A stretch of 64,000 nucleotides of DNA from assembly GCA_037042185.1 (NCBI GenBank), contig JAXQJY010000031.1, positions 1,116,001 to 1,180,000 of the forward strand. Direction: 5' to 3'. Shown here piece by piece: positions 33,142-43,966 of this stretch; within the stretch, counting starts at the first letter, position 1, and every line of letters begins with the position of its first letter. The position numbers and the translations under genes were made by a program. This DNA is from Sordariomycetes sp. S80-01Y (taxonomy: Eukaryota; Ascomycota; Sordariomycetes). The notes below the pieces were generated by a model. It was not told the origin of the DNA, ran no database searches, and saw only the letters and a program-made list of their open reading frames with translations.

Positions 33142-34622
33142 GACAGTATTCAACACATGTTTAAGAGACAATCTACTTGTTGCCTTTTCCAACAGACTTT
33201 GCCAATGAATTTCAGCTCTTCCCAACATACTCCGTAGTTGTGCTTGTATCGTACATACGAAGTGATATGGGAGTAACGTCTCTGTTCGTGACTGTCTTCA
33301 GAGCATATCCACAGATGTCTCGAACGGCCCATCTTCAAGGGTGCGAGGTTCAACTCGAAGTTCAAGTTTCCACAAAGGTGGATCTCGGCATGTCTCGCAT
33401 GCGAGCTCTACCTTGAGCTTGAAGGCGATGACTTCATCCTCGCGGCGGACATCCGCAAAAGAAGCATTTGAGTTGCGGTAGCTGAAGTTTCTCGAAGCAA
33501 CTCAAATTAATGATTCCTGAAGACGCCGACACCGTTCCAGAGCTGACGCCCCCTGCCAATTTTCAATGCCGCAGTGGCCGATGCCCTGCATCCCCCATGC
33601 AGGTGGAGGGTCCCGAGCCTCGTGTTCCGGCGAGACCCTCATGGCAGAGCTCCATGTCCCACCCAATTCACTGGCTGTCCCAGTGCTGCAGCATTACCTA
33701 CGAGCAGCTGCTCTCGAGCTCGATAACCGTACAGAGTAGCCTATGTGTAGCCGGATAGCAGATGAAGGGCCTTGCCATTCTGGCCGACTAATTCGCAGGG
33801 GCGATTGCAATGCAATGTACTCCGAAAAGTCTCAGCATGAAGGTCGCGTGTTCGCCGATCCCCCAACGGCTGCCAACAAATGGACATGGAGGGCTCGGAC
33901 GGGGCTCCTGGGGACGTAAGCGCTGACCGAGTGTAAAGGGCAGTTCGAGAAAGGAACCTGGTTGCGATAACATCACACTGTGGACTGGGTTGTGTTACGA
34001 GCAACGCTGACTACCAGATCGACACCATGTTCGAGGCCGTGGCACTACCGTCAGCTCGTCGTTGTAATTAGTCTGCTCCCCCAGATAAACGAGGCCTCCG
34101 TTCTCACTGCCTTTTCTGATCATCCGCAAGTGATCAAAGCGCCCATTGAAACTCATTGCATCTCCATTGTCCACGTCAGAGAACCCCTCCCCCCCTGCAA
34201 CCCGCAACCAGAGAAACCTGCCTAGCGACACGACGCCGCCTGCACGACGAGGAGCCTGAGCCTCACAGCCCAGCGTGGCGGGTTGGTGGTTGTGCTGTTT
34301 GCTCAGCCTCCCAGCTCTGCCGCAATTGGGATTTGGGAAGCTTCCAGCTTTTCTTGTCATTTTTTCAACTTTGGTTGCGTCTGACCCTCATCTTGCTCGG
34401 CTGGCGAACGCCTCGTGCTTTGGTACTCGCCATTTTGAGAACAAACGCCCTCTCCGGGAACCCACTCAATTTCTCAGACGACCGCTTCATCCGGCGACAG
34501 CCGACAACGAACAAACGAAGGTCGCAATTCCAGAGGCTGTTCTCGCAGTTGCTTGGATTGCCTGTACTCGATTCGAGGCCCTTTTCGGCCGCATATGACG
34601 GAGGTCTTTCTCGGATTTGAAG
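33142..34622. other. Intergenic (1.5 kb)
   Basis: Downstream of the Pro/Gln-rich gene and upstream of the PY-motif membrane protein. Carries ATACTCCGTA at 33228-33237 (a TACGGAGTA-type palindrome). Short open frames on both strands are unconvincing. The last 300 bases are probably a 5' leader. Confidence 0.55.
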
Positions 34623-36123
34623 ATGCATCTCGACGGTCGGCTGCCGACTGATTGGGGCGCTCGTCACGGTTCGCCGCTGTTGCGACGCGCGGAACCGCCG
34701 ACACAGACCATCGCCTTTGTCGTGAGTTTCATCACCAATGACAGCGAATTATTTGTCTCGAAGCGTAAGCCAGCTAACAAAACACCACCAACAGGTCGTC
34801 GGCGTCATCGTCTTCATTATCATCATTTGCTCGATCGCGGCGGTCTACACTCGACGGAAGAAGAGAAGTACGCGCAGCGCTGGGCAAAAGACAAAGGAGG
34901 GCAGACGATGGACTCGACTCAACCCTTTCAAATCGAACGCGAGTCGGTATCAGGCTGCATCAGGCGGGCATGACAGTTCCGAATTGAACCACACTTCTTC
35001 GAATACGAGGCAGGATGTCGAACAGGCTACACGAACCGAGACGAGTCGAAACAGCAACAATGCCGGAGCAACGGTCGATCGGAACGCATCTATCAGATCT
35101 GTAATGACTTTACCCGCCTATAGACGAGCCGCCTCGAATACAGAACAAGTACTCGGCCGCGAGGGTGAACGGGGTGGAGTAGATGTCGTGGTCGACTTCC
35201 CTACGGATCAAGATGAGGAGGCACTACGGGAACAAGAAATGGATGCGCTCTACCAGCTACGAGCCACCCGTCGTCAGCAACAAGCCGAACGCGACGATCT
35301 TCGACGGCAGAGGCGCGAAGCTCAGCGGAGGAACGACTATACCACCCTTACCGAACTACGGAATCGAGCCCGCGCCGCAAGTAACAGCAATCAATCGTTG
35401 GTGGACGAGCTGCGTCGGGATATCGACCGTGCCAAGGAGAACCGCCAGCGCTCCGTGTCCTCTGTTTCGTATGCGGACCTCGGCGTTGCTCGGCATGACG
35501 GCACGAGGCTGAGGGCGAACAGTCAGGAGAGTGAACGTATGGGCTTGCTTTCCGACGCGGCCGACATGGGTCATCACACACGTTCAGGAGCAAACTCACC
35601 CAATCCGCAAGGGAGGCACCGTAGCACAAGCGACGTCAGCGCGGACAGCGAAATCCCGTCACCTGGCCTCGTGGGAGCCAGCGGTGACTCGCAGCCTGGG
35701 ACGCCGAGGTTCTCGACGCAATCAGCTCAGTCTCAAGGAGGGAGAGCCGGATCTAGTCCGGAGCTAGTCGACGGGGACTTGGGCGTCGAGGCTATACCGC
35801 CACCTGAGTACGAGGATGTGTCGTTGGACGACAACGATCGCTCAACCACACCGATGCATGAACCTCCACCCGACTATCCAGGTCCCTATCGCTCTGACTC
35901 TCAACGCAGTCGGAGGAGCCAGTTCGAGCGCGAGCAGGCACAAGTTCAGGCTGCAACTGAACGCGAGGCCGCACCTGCACCCCGAGGCCGCGGTGTCGGC
36001 GGCGTCCCTCAACTGCCCAGTCTGAGGATAGGTCGCCTTCCCGAGATCGTCATTGAGCCATCCAGCGCACACCCCAGAGACGACGACATCGACGAGAATG
36101 GAATCTCCCGCGAGCGGCACTAG
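34623..36123 (+). CDS. Single-pass membrane protein with two PPxY motifs (possible Rsp5/Nedd4 adaptor)
   Basis: Two exons, 34623-34721 and 34795-36123; 73-nt intron with a GCTAAC branch site; 475 residues. The short N terminus (about 30 residues) leads into one transmembrane helix, residues about 31-51 (AFVVVGVIVFIIIICS, then IAAVY), with TRRKKRS just after it, which predicts an N-out, C-in orientation. The cytosolic part has an Arg/Gln/Glu coiled-coil stretch (about residues 150-210) and long Ser-rich disorder. Two PY motifs, PPPEY (about 368-372) and PPPDY (about 390-394), are the ligand type of WW domains in Rsp5/Nedd4 ubiquitin ligases. Membrane proteins with tandem PY motifs often act as Rsp5 adaptors in endosomal or vacuolar sorting (yeast Bsd2, Ear1, Ssh4). 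No homologue is recognised, so the adaptor role is an inference from these motifs. Confidence 0.8.
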
Positions 36124-37073
36124 CATAATTGTATATTCGACGACGCGTCGAGCTTGTTGCACATCTTAAGGAGTAACGAGATCGGTAGCATGGTGTTAAG
36201 GATTGCATGGGTTGATTTCGCTGAGCATATTTATTCCCTGTTTCCGTACATGAGGCGTGTTCTTGAGGCTTGAGTCAGTTTGCTGGAAGATCTGGATAGT
36301 TGCATCTCGCTGGAGACTCGATTGTTTAGATCACAGATAGGCCGACGGCATGGGCAGGGAATGTCAAACTTCCATAGTCATACCAAGTCTCTCATCCACA
36401 TGACAGCCAGCCTAGCTGAGCATGCATCAGCAATCATACCACCTCAGGCCGTGCTACCCCTCACCGCTGCCTCGACTGTTGCTGCTAGCTCTCGATTCCA
36501 CAAAATCTCGCTTAACCAATTCTTATCTAAGGTCCCTTGGACCCCGCATTGCGGGTATTGCGGGGTGCTTTCGTCACCTTTGTCAGGCTCAGCTAATAAT
36601 TACATCAAACCGCACCGCAACGCGGCTCAAGATCTCGGATGCGACGCCACGCCAGATTGCGGCGGCCTGGCAGGCGTCGATTGGTGCTTTCTCGAACCTG
36701 CAGCATGCTGAGGGAGCGTTGCATAAGCAACAGCGTCCGATCGAGCCGTTTCTGGGTCTAGCATGATGCGGCTCGTTGCTAGACTCGAGTTACGGGGCCT
36801 CAAGGTGAGATGCTACGTCCCGCGGTCCAATGATATCACCATGTCGGTCAAAGTTTCGTGAGACAGCGTTGGGTGGGGCTAGGTTGTGTTGCCGGAAGTG
36901 GGAGACCTTAGCTTGAAGCTTGAGCGGCGGCTCGGCGTGGGTATAAGAGCTCTGGCACCAATTGTTCCCCTCCTCCTCAAGCCGCCTTCTTCTCAGTACA
37001 GTTGAGCTCTTTGAGATACCCCTACACGTCAAATACCGCCTACTCTAGCAAGATACCCTCATCTACCGACACA
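36124..37073. other. Intergenic with inverted repeat and TATA-like site
   Basis: 950 bases upstream of the quinone reductase gene. An inverted repeat with 8-base arms, ACCCCGCA at 36541-36548 and TGCGGGGT at 36559-36566, surrounds a 10-base loop. A TATA-like GTATAAGAG at 36941-36949 lies 125 nt before the ATG. No gene is recognised. Confidence 0.55.
36941..36949 (+). promoter_or_regulatory. TATA-like element of the quinone reductase gene
   Basis: GTATAAGAG, 125 nt upstream of the ATG at 37074, followed by a pyrimidine-rich leader (TCCCCTCCTCC, near 36965). Position and sequence fit a fungal TATA box; no start-site data. Confidence 0.4.
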
Positions 37074-37835
37074 ATGGCAAAGATTGCTATCGTCTACGTG
37101 AGTATCTTCCACCCTCCGGACTGGTCCGTGAAATTGGCCAAGGGCGGTTGACTGACAATGAGTCCCAGTACTCCATGTATGGCCACGTCAAGACCCTGGC
37201 CGACGCCGAAAAGAAGGGCATTGAGAAGGTTGCCGGCGTCGAGGTCGACGTCTACCAAGTCGCCGAGACCCTTCCTGAGGAGGTCCTGAGCAAGATGCAC
37301 GCCCCCGCAAAGGCTTCTGACGTGCCTGTCCTCGAGGACCCCTCAACTCTCGAGGCCTACGATGCCTTCCTGCTTGGCATCCCGACTCGTTACGGCAACT
37401 TCCCCGCCCAGTGGAAGGTACGTTGTGTCTTCCCTCGGCTCCGGCTCCGGCTCCCTAGATGATGCGACATACAGAGGCTGACTGAGTTGATAGACCTTCT
37501 GGGACAAGACCGGCAAGCAATGGGCTTCTGGCGGCTTCTATGGCAAGCTCGCGGGTCTTTTCATCTCCACTGGCACGCTGGGTGGTGGCCAGGAGTCCAC
37601 TGCCATCGCCGCCATGTCAACACTCGCCCACCACGGCATCATCTACGTGCCCTTCGGTTACGCCAAGGCTTTCGCCCAGATGTCCAGCTTGAGCGAGGTC
37701 CACGGCGGCGGTCCATGGGGCGCCGGCACCTTCTCCGCTGGCGACGGTTCGAGGCAGCCGTCTCCTCTGGAGTTGGAGATTGCTGAGGCTCAGGGAACAC
37801 AGTTCGCTGAGACTGTCAAGAAGCACACTGGTTGA
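37074..37835 (+). CDS. WrbA-type NAD(P)H:quinone oxidoreductase (flavodoxin-like)
   Basis: Three exons, 37074-37097, 37169-37417 and 37494-37835; introns of 71 and 76 nt; 204 residues, the usual family length. It opens [20 protein letters not shown], where the YYSMYGH loop holds the FMN phosphate. Other flavin-loop motifs are [29 protein letters not shown] and [13 protein letters not shown]. The fold is that of tetrameric WrbA and yeast Pst2/Rfs1/Ycp4, which reduce quinones by two electrons with NAD(P)H and protect against oxidative stress; yeast homologues sit at eisosomes. Exon 1 codes only eight residues, with the splice after IVY, splitting the FMN loop. The family call is certain; localisation and stress induction are by analogy. 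Confidence 0.95.
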
Positions 37836-38249
37836 CTCCATGGTCGGAACGCGGGTAAGGAGGGGAACGACGAGGCAGGACCGGCTCGGACGGAAGCGAC
37901 TGGTGCAGCGGCCAACCCTCGGGCTCCTCAGGAGAAAGAAGGAGGGTCAAAGGAGGGGCCTTGCGGGCTACCTGCTAAGTGCACTATTCAGTGAAGACTA
38001 GTAAAACTGAAAATAGAAAACAATACAAGAAGAAAAACACTCATATTCTCTCGCTAGTCCGGCGTGTTTGCTAAATCGAATAGATGTGACCGAGTATAGG
38101 CAGCACCAGACGTGGCCCAAACTTCCATCCTGTCCCAAACGCCGTCGCCATGTGTATATCAGTCGGGGTCAACAGCCGAACCCCGTGTCTCGAAGAAAAA
38201 GCCCAATCGTAATCAACAAAGGCCCGCCCATTGTACTTGTCCCTTTCCA
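37836..38249. other. Convergent 3' region
   Basis: 414 bases between the stops of the quinone reductase gene (+) and the multipass membrane protein gene (-). Likely 3' untranslated regions; an A-rich segment (38001-38040) may include polyadenylation signals. Nothing else is recognised. Confidence 0.5.
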
Positions 38250-39210
38250 TCACCTGTTCTGCATTTCATGATCGAGGAGACGAAACTTGTCGTCCTCGGC
38301 AGGCTTCAGGTCGATCTCGCCGCGCCAGACCTCAACGACCGACACGAGAGGCAGGATGATGAGAAGCATGGACAGTAGCTGTCCAAAACTCCACTCCTTC
38401 TCGCCCTGGTCCTTCAACTCCACGGACGGGTTTCCGAAAGCCTGCGAAAGCAGGATCACGCGGACAGCAGCGCCGATGGCAATAGCTGCCATGAGGATAA
38501 GGCCGACGATCTGAACAGTATTGAAGAACTTGTGCTTCTTGCTGTGGAGGTACCACGTTGCCAGACCAAAGACGGCGGCGTTGCCAACGATGACGACGAT
38601 GGTGCCAACGTACGAGAGTCCGGCGTTGGAGGGTGCGCCGTTGCCACCAATCTCCCAGACACAGGCGATTGGCAGGGTTTCGTCATCCAAACCCTTGGCC
38701 ACGGATTGGAGGACGAAGATGCCGGAGACGGATGATAGCGCCAGGTTGACGAACATGAGGAATTGGCGAAGCCAGCGGACGACCCAGTCCCGCCGATAGT
38801 CGTGGACAAGTGCAAGGAGGGTGGCATTGTGCGTTGCCATGGAGAGCAAAGACAGCATCCAGATGATGAAGAAGTGATACGGGACCAGGGAGTTCATCTT
38901 GGCCAAGCCAACACTCTGGATGCCGATGCCCTGGAGGATCTGGGAATCGCTGTATCCATCGAGGAGCTTGCGCCTGATGTTGCAGGTCTTGCCCCTGAGC
39001 TCGGAGAAGATGACTGTGGCTGAGAGAATAATGGCCAAGCAGGCCGTGATCATGAAGGATAACAGAATCTATGTATCGACTGGAGTCAGTATGTGAGCCG
39101 AACAGGTGCTAAAAGGGGGTTGTGTGGCTTACACCAGTGCCGGCAACGCCCGCGTCGCTCGCGGTGGCGTCAGGCGCGTCAGTGCATTTGGCGTCTTTGA
39201 AAAGCGACAT
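38250..39210 (-). CDS. Multipass integral membrane protein, unknown function (298 aa)
   Basis: Two exons, complement of 39133-39210 and 38250-39068; 64-nt intron; 298 residues. The short N terminus has acidic and polar residues with one Cys (DAKCTDAP) and is followed by about seven hydrophobic helices, for example FMITACLAIILSATVIF, YHFFIIWMLSLLSM, FLMFVNLALSSVSGIFVL, YVGTIVVIVGNAAVFGLA, VQIVGLILMAAIAIGAAV and LSMLLIILPLVSVVEVW. The C-terminal tail is short and acidic (EDDKFRLLDHEMQNR). The layout recalls fungal seven-helix receptors or channel-like families of Pezizomycotina, but no signature motif is visible and I assign no function. The exon join is supported by phase and by helix continuity. 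Confidence 0.8.
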
Positions 39211-42200
39211 TCTGGCGATTCAAGGAGGGGGCTGCGCAGCAAAAGTGCGGTGAATTAGCATGACAGGACAGGGAGAAAGAAGGATCTTGAAGAGAGAGGT
39301 ATGAAGCGAGTTAGTATTGAGTGCTCTTCAGCAAGCCCGGAGCGAGTGACGCTTGATCCCTGAAACGCTCTGGGAAGTTGCATTACGTGCAAAACAAAGG
39401 GCGGCGGCTCTTTGTTGCCAGAGGGCGTGACAGTGCGGCGGGTGACTGGATGACGTTGGTCCTGCTGCCAGTGCCGGTGGGCAGGTGCCATCGCCAATGC
39501 CACTGCCACTGCCAATGCTTGGTGCCAGGTGCATGCAAGCGCGTAGAAAGGGGCGCGAACCAGCCTGATTGGCCGCAATGGCAGCATAAATGGGAGGTTC
39601 CCTGGCAGCTAAGGTAGGTAGGCAGGCCAGTGCTATAATTTTTCGCGCCGGTGCCCTCCATTTCAAGGTGCTCCGCCTGTTGCCGCCCGAGCTTGGCGGC
39701 TCTTGTCTTCCGTCATCCAACCGCTATGTCGTGTCCTGTCAGGTCCTGTCGTGGCCTGTCTGCCGTCCACCGTCGAAAAACCACCCGCGCTGAACAACTT
39801 TGCTCCGAGCCCGTCGTGGCCTCGACTTGACACGTAGACTCGAGTCTGGTTGAGGCGTCGAGCCGTCGAGTCGAGCCGACCAAGCCGAGGTGCTGCTGCC
39901 GCCCGGGCGAGACACGCCTCCCTGAGCGCGGTGCGTGGCTTCATCATGCGCCGATGGAGGCATGCGAGAGTCTGACTCTTGCGACACTTGGTAAAGCCGA
40001 GGGGCTGCGGGCTCGAGGTCTCTCGGCATGTCGCGTCGCCCCTGCAGCTTGACTGATGAATGGTCTTAATTAATTCGTACCTCGGGGTCCCTGAATCGCC
40101 TGCCTGCTGGGGCGGGCACTTGGGCGCCCGTGACAGCGGGAGCGCAGGCTCAAAATCCTCCTCGACTGCCGGCGGACCGCGCACCACGCACCACGGGGTG
40201 GTCTGTCCTGTCGTCGGTCGGTCTTATGGCAGCTTTCACACGTCGGGCGCACACGTCGGGCGCCGTGACTTTCGTACGTGCGCGTCCTCCCACCGCAGGC
40301 TCCATGATCCGACCATGACCTTGCCCATGAAGAGATCCGCCGCCGTGCTCATGGTCAAACCCAACGGCTCCAGGATCCTGGGATACCCGGGCTGATGGTT
40401 GGATGGAAAGTCTTCCCGAACCCTTGAAGCTGCCGATGCTGAGTGAGTCCCGGGGCCGGGGGGGAGGGGAGGCCGCGCATGCGGTAATCTCGTGCGCCGA
40501 TCAGTCTCTGCAAAATTGAACGTCGTGGGATGTGAAACCGACCCCATCAGCCCGTGCAGAGGGATGATGCACGCGCCTGGTCGGAATACGAGAGCAACGC
40601 CGACCCGACAAGACGAAGAGAAGAGGACGAACGGGTTGGCAGCTGCCAACTATCCAGGCGCCAAAGGATGCCCTCGACGCTCTCACGCTCTCATGCTGTG
40701 CCCTCGCTCCTCGTTACCGACTTGCTGGGTCGCGACTGTGATGGCCAAGCCAGGCCGCAGCATCACGATGCTCACATGACCTCTGACGACCCGCGCCGTA
40801 GCCCGCGGAAGCTATCCGACCCAGCCTGCAGCATCTCATCTCGCTCTTCTTTAAAGAAAGGGTCAGCCTCCCTGCCTGCGCCCATCTGGTTGGCTACCGA
40901 CTCCGGAGAGGTTCGTGTTGCAGCCCAGTCGAAGGACGAGGGAGCTACACACAGGACTAGTAAGTATTATTACGGAGTCCCGAATAGCCTACTGCCCATC
41001 GTCCGTCAAACACCTGTCAGGGGCCCCCCGGTTCGAGGTCCACCCCTCCAACAACCCTCGTGGGAAACATTTCTTTTCTTGAGAGTCTCCTCTCTCACAG
41101 CCGACATCTGGGTAAACGGCAGTTGACTCCCAGCCCAAACCATTATGCAATGGGCTGCAACCTGAGCCTGGTCAGAGTCCAAAGTTAAAGAGTCAAGCGT
41201 CAAGTGTCAGCCCCTCTTACTCCTGCTGTGATACCCAACCCTTGCCACCTCCTCCATCACCAGCCCTGGCCTGGTGTTCGTCGAGTCGCACGACAATGTC
41301 TCACTCGCCGGCTCGCCGTCATTTGCAAAATCAAACCAAGCACAGACATGCGTGCGACCTCCCCGCGCCCATCCGTGCCTGCAAGCCATCGTCTATCCAG
41401 CACTTAGTCGTGTTCCAGCCGTATGTACGTCGCGACTTGCACGACTGGCCCCCCTCTGCAACACCAGCCACTGCCGCACCACGCGTGGCCCGTTCCGCAC
41501 AGCAACTTGCGGCGCTGCACTCGATGCTTCTTGTGGCTAACAGAGTTCGTTAGCCCGAGGGAAGTGCATCTCATCTCCCGATGAAACGCGGCCAACGGAG
41601 CTATCAGATCCCTCATGCGTTTGCTTATACATATCACACGTCGCATATACATTCGCACACGCATGCAAGCTTCGACATGCCTTGCTACGACCGCCCCGCC
41701 CAGAGTCTCCGTCGTCATTGTTGGTGATAGACACCAATATTCATCATGTACATGTTATTGTGAAATTCTGGAAGAGTGACAGATCAACCCATGGCGTCCT
41801 TATAAGAGCCTACCATTCCACCCACCTCCCCTTCCTTGCCTTTGACTCGGCCTTCTCGCTGTCTCTCTCTCGCGGACAAATGCTGCTCCCTTCGCCTTGT
41901 CTTGCATGAGCCTATCGGCATGAGCTCTTGACAGATTGACACCCGCCTTGATCCACCCATCTTCCCTTGTCAAATGCCGAACCTTGTCATTCCCAAACAA
42001 CCGGGTCCGCTCCCCGTCCAACATTCCGCCCCTAGCGTTCGAACGCCGCGCCTGGGGTCCCGGGAACCTTGACTTTCTCGGAGGATATTAACCACAACAC
42101 GCCCTTGGAGACTCAGATCTGGCTCCCGTTCTGATCTTGGTCCTTTACCATTCTCCGAAGACAGTACCCGCTCCGCAAGAGAACGAACTCTGACCCTTCC

Positions 42201-42234
42201 GCCTCATACACCATCCACATCCAACGACATCACA
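39211..42234. other. Gene-free stretch (3 kb) between divergent genes
   Basis: Lies between the starts of the membrane protein gene (-) and the F-box gene (+). Contains a run of imperfect GCCAATGCCACTGCC repeats (about 39489-39530), AAGGTAGGTAGG at 39610-39621, a TACGGAGT site at 40971-40978, and a TATA-like TATAAGAG at 41801-41808. Frames of 60-190 codons are Arg/Ser/Pro-rich and overlap in several frames. No gene is supported. Confidence 0.6.
41801..41808 (+). promoter_or_regulatory. TATA-like element upstream of the F-box gene
   Basis: TATAAGAG, 434 nt before the F-box ATG, followed by a C/T-rich tract (CCCACCTCCCCTTCC, near 41819). It may mark a long leader. Sequence match only. Confidence 0.3.
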
Positions 42235-42861
42235 ATGGTAGCCATGAGGTCTCATCTTGAGCAGCTCCCGGTGGAGCTTCAAAGAATGATCTTCGCAGGC
42301 CTCGACTATGAAGCCCTCATCCATCTCTCGACGACGAACCGCTACTTCAACCATGTCATCGATCCCCAAAAGATGGCGCACCCAGACGACAAGTTCCAAT
42401 TTGTCATGCGAGCGGCAAAGGACTTCCCGCAGCACCGCCCAAACGAGAAAGGGACAGAACACCACCCCGGCAACTTCGAATGCTACATCTGTTTCCGCGT
42501 CCGGTCTCCCGACTGCTTCGACATGCATCAACCACACTTCACCTACGTCGACCGTCGTGGGCAGGCCATCAGGGACAGAGAGCCGATGAAGACCGACACA
42601 CTGGTCCCGCTGAGGAGGTTTTGCATAGAGTGTGGTGTCAGGGCGGGCCTGCACGTGCCCACTGATAACCTGACGACCAGAACAGGGAGGGATCTCTGGG
42701 TCTGCAGATGCTGGAGGGTCTGGCCCAAGCCGAGCGTGCTTCAATGTCCCGAGTGCGGAGGGGACTGCCCGTTGAGGCCGAGGAAGAAGATGGGGGTCGA
42801 CAAGTTCCCGCCTGCTGCGAGCATGCCGTGTCCGACGCCCAGGTTGCATTCGCTTGTTTGA
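42235..42861 (+). CDS. F-box protein with C-terminal Cys-rich region (208 aa)
   Basis: Single exon, 208 residues. The F-box is at about residues 5-45 (LEQLPVELQRMIFAGLDYEALIHLSTTNRYF). F-box proteins bind Skp1 and present substrates to Cullin-1 ubiquitin ligases. The rest is Cys-rich with paired cysteines: CYICFRVRSPDCF, CIECGVRAGLH, CRCWRVW and CPECGGDCPLR; these may bind two zinc ions. This arrangement is common in short Pezizomycotina F-box proteins of unknown target. The leader upstream is long and C/T-rich. The minus strand also carries a 234-codon open frame across this gene, which I take as a shadow. Confidence 0.85.
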   Translation: MVAMRSHLEQLPVELQRMIFAGLDYEALIHLSTTNRYFNHVIDPQKMAHPDDKFQFVMRAAKDFPQHRPNEKGTEHHPGNFECYICFRVRSPDCFDMHQPHFTYVDRRGQAIRDREPMKTDTLVPLRRFCIECGVRAGLHVPTDNLTTRTGRDLWVCRCWRVWPKPSVLQCPECGGDCPLRPRKKMGVDKFPPAASMPCPTPRLHSLV

Positions 42862-43966
42862 AGTAACGCAGTCACAGTTGGTATGGAGGGTTCAGACCCT
42901 GTCAATTTCTTCTTGAATCGTTTCAAAAGCATTGCTGTTATTTGCATGGTCGGAGTTCGGGCTCGGGAACAACATTGAAGATTGCTCTCGCCTATTGCGG
43001 GAAGATACCATAGACTAATGAAACTGTCGGTACTTGATGTACGACTTCCAATAATGACACTCGACACGAGGATATTTACCTGTCATAACTGGTAATTGCT
43101 TCTTTTCCTCTCTATATTAACTTCCTTTCTTTTGGGGCACCCTTGTCAATGTGACATGATGATCTGCCAGGCAGCATGGCAGCATTCTTCTCAAAAGTAA
43201 AGTTACCGCATGCCCAAGCCTTCCTCGCGAGTTTTCTGACCTTCTATTTGTCTTGTTGCTGCAGTACCTCGCGCTCTCATGTGTCATGTGTAGGACTCGG
43301 GTTTGGTTCCCTCGTGTGGGAGACCTGACGTGGGCAATGATAGGCTGTTAGTAATGAAGCAGCTACTTTCCACCGTGTTCTCTCGTCGCTTTAATTTACC
43401 GTGGGAAATGTCCCATGCCCGGCATCCCTCTACGGATACCAATGCCTCATCATTCTACGTGGTCACGACCTAGTACACATAAGGCCCTGTCACCTCTTGA
43501 TAAGTTCTTTTCGCTTATCTTGAAGTTTGTCGATTACCCATACCCTCTCGAGGTCCTTCCCGTTTCTTGCTCCTCACTCTAAATCACCGTTCCAGATCAG
43601 ACGAATCTTCTCTCAACCGCCCGAACGGAGGTGACCCAGAGCAAGAACATATAAGACCACTTCTCTCCTCCACGAACTCTCTCCTCCTCTTTCCTCTCCT
43701 TTCCATCATAACTCTTCAATGCGTGGGACCTGTCGCTTCCATTGCTTTTTCTTCCTCGCCAGGGCTGTACTGCAGAGCCCCTTCCTTTATCGATATCGCC
43801 CCTGCCCCTCCCGAGCGCGGAAAGGGGCAACAAGCGGCGTAGCACATTTGGAAACTCTAGGATCAGCCGACACCACCGCGACGTGCGATAGCAGCTACCC
43901 TGGACTTTGTTTCTCTTCCGAGGCGCAAAATTCCCTGGAGCCAATGCTTATGGGGAGATCGGTGTC
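42862..43966. other. Intergenic, SET gene promoter and leader
   Basis: 1.1 kb. A strong pyrimidine tract (43663-43710, repeated CTCC/TCTCC) lies 260-300 nt before the proposed SET gene start, as in many fungal promoters near the transcription start. No gene is recognised; a frame starting at ATG 43719 has no supporting features. Confidence 0.5.

Noticed and set aside
33330-33380. Possible tRNA-like arm (GTTCAACTCGAA region)
   Set aside because: No matching acceptor stem, anticodon arm or A box could be found.
36250-36780. Possible decayed transposon
   Set aside because: Only one short inverted repeat; no terminal repeats, target duplication or transposase remnants.
42145-42849. 234-codon minus-strand frame over the F-box gene
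   Set aside because: No motif; the plus strand encodes a clear F-box and paired cysteines.
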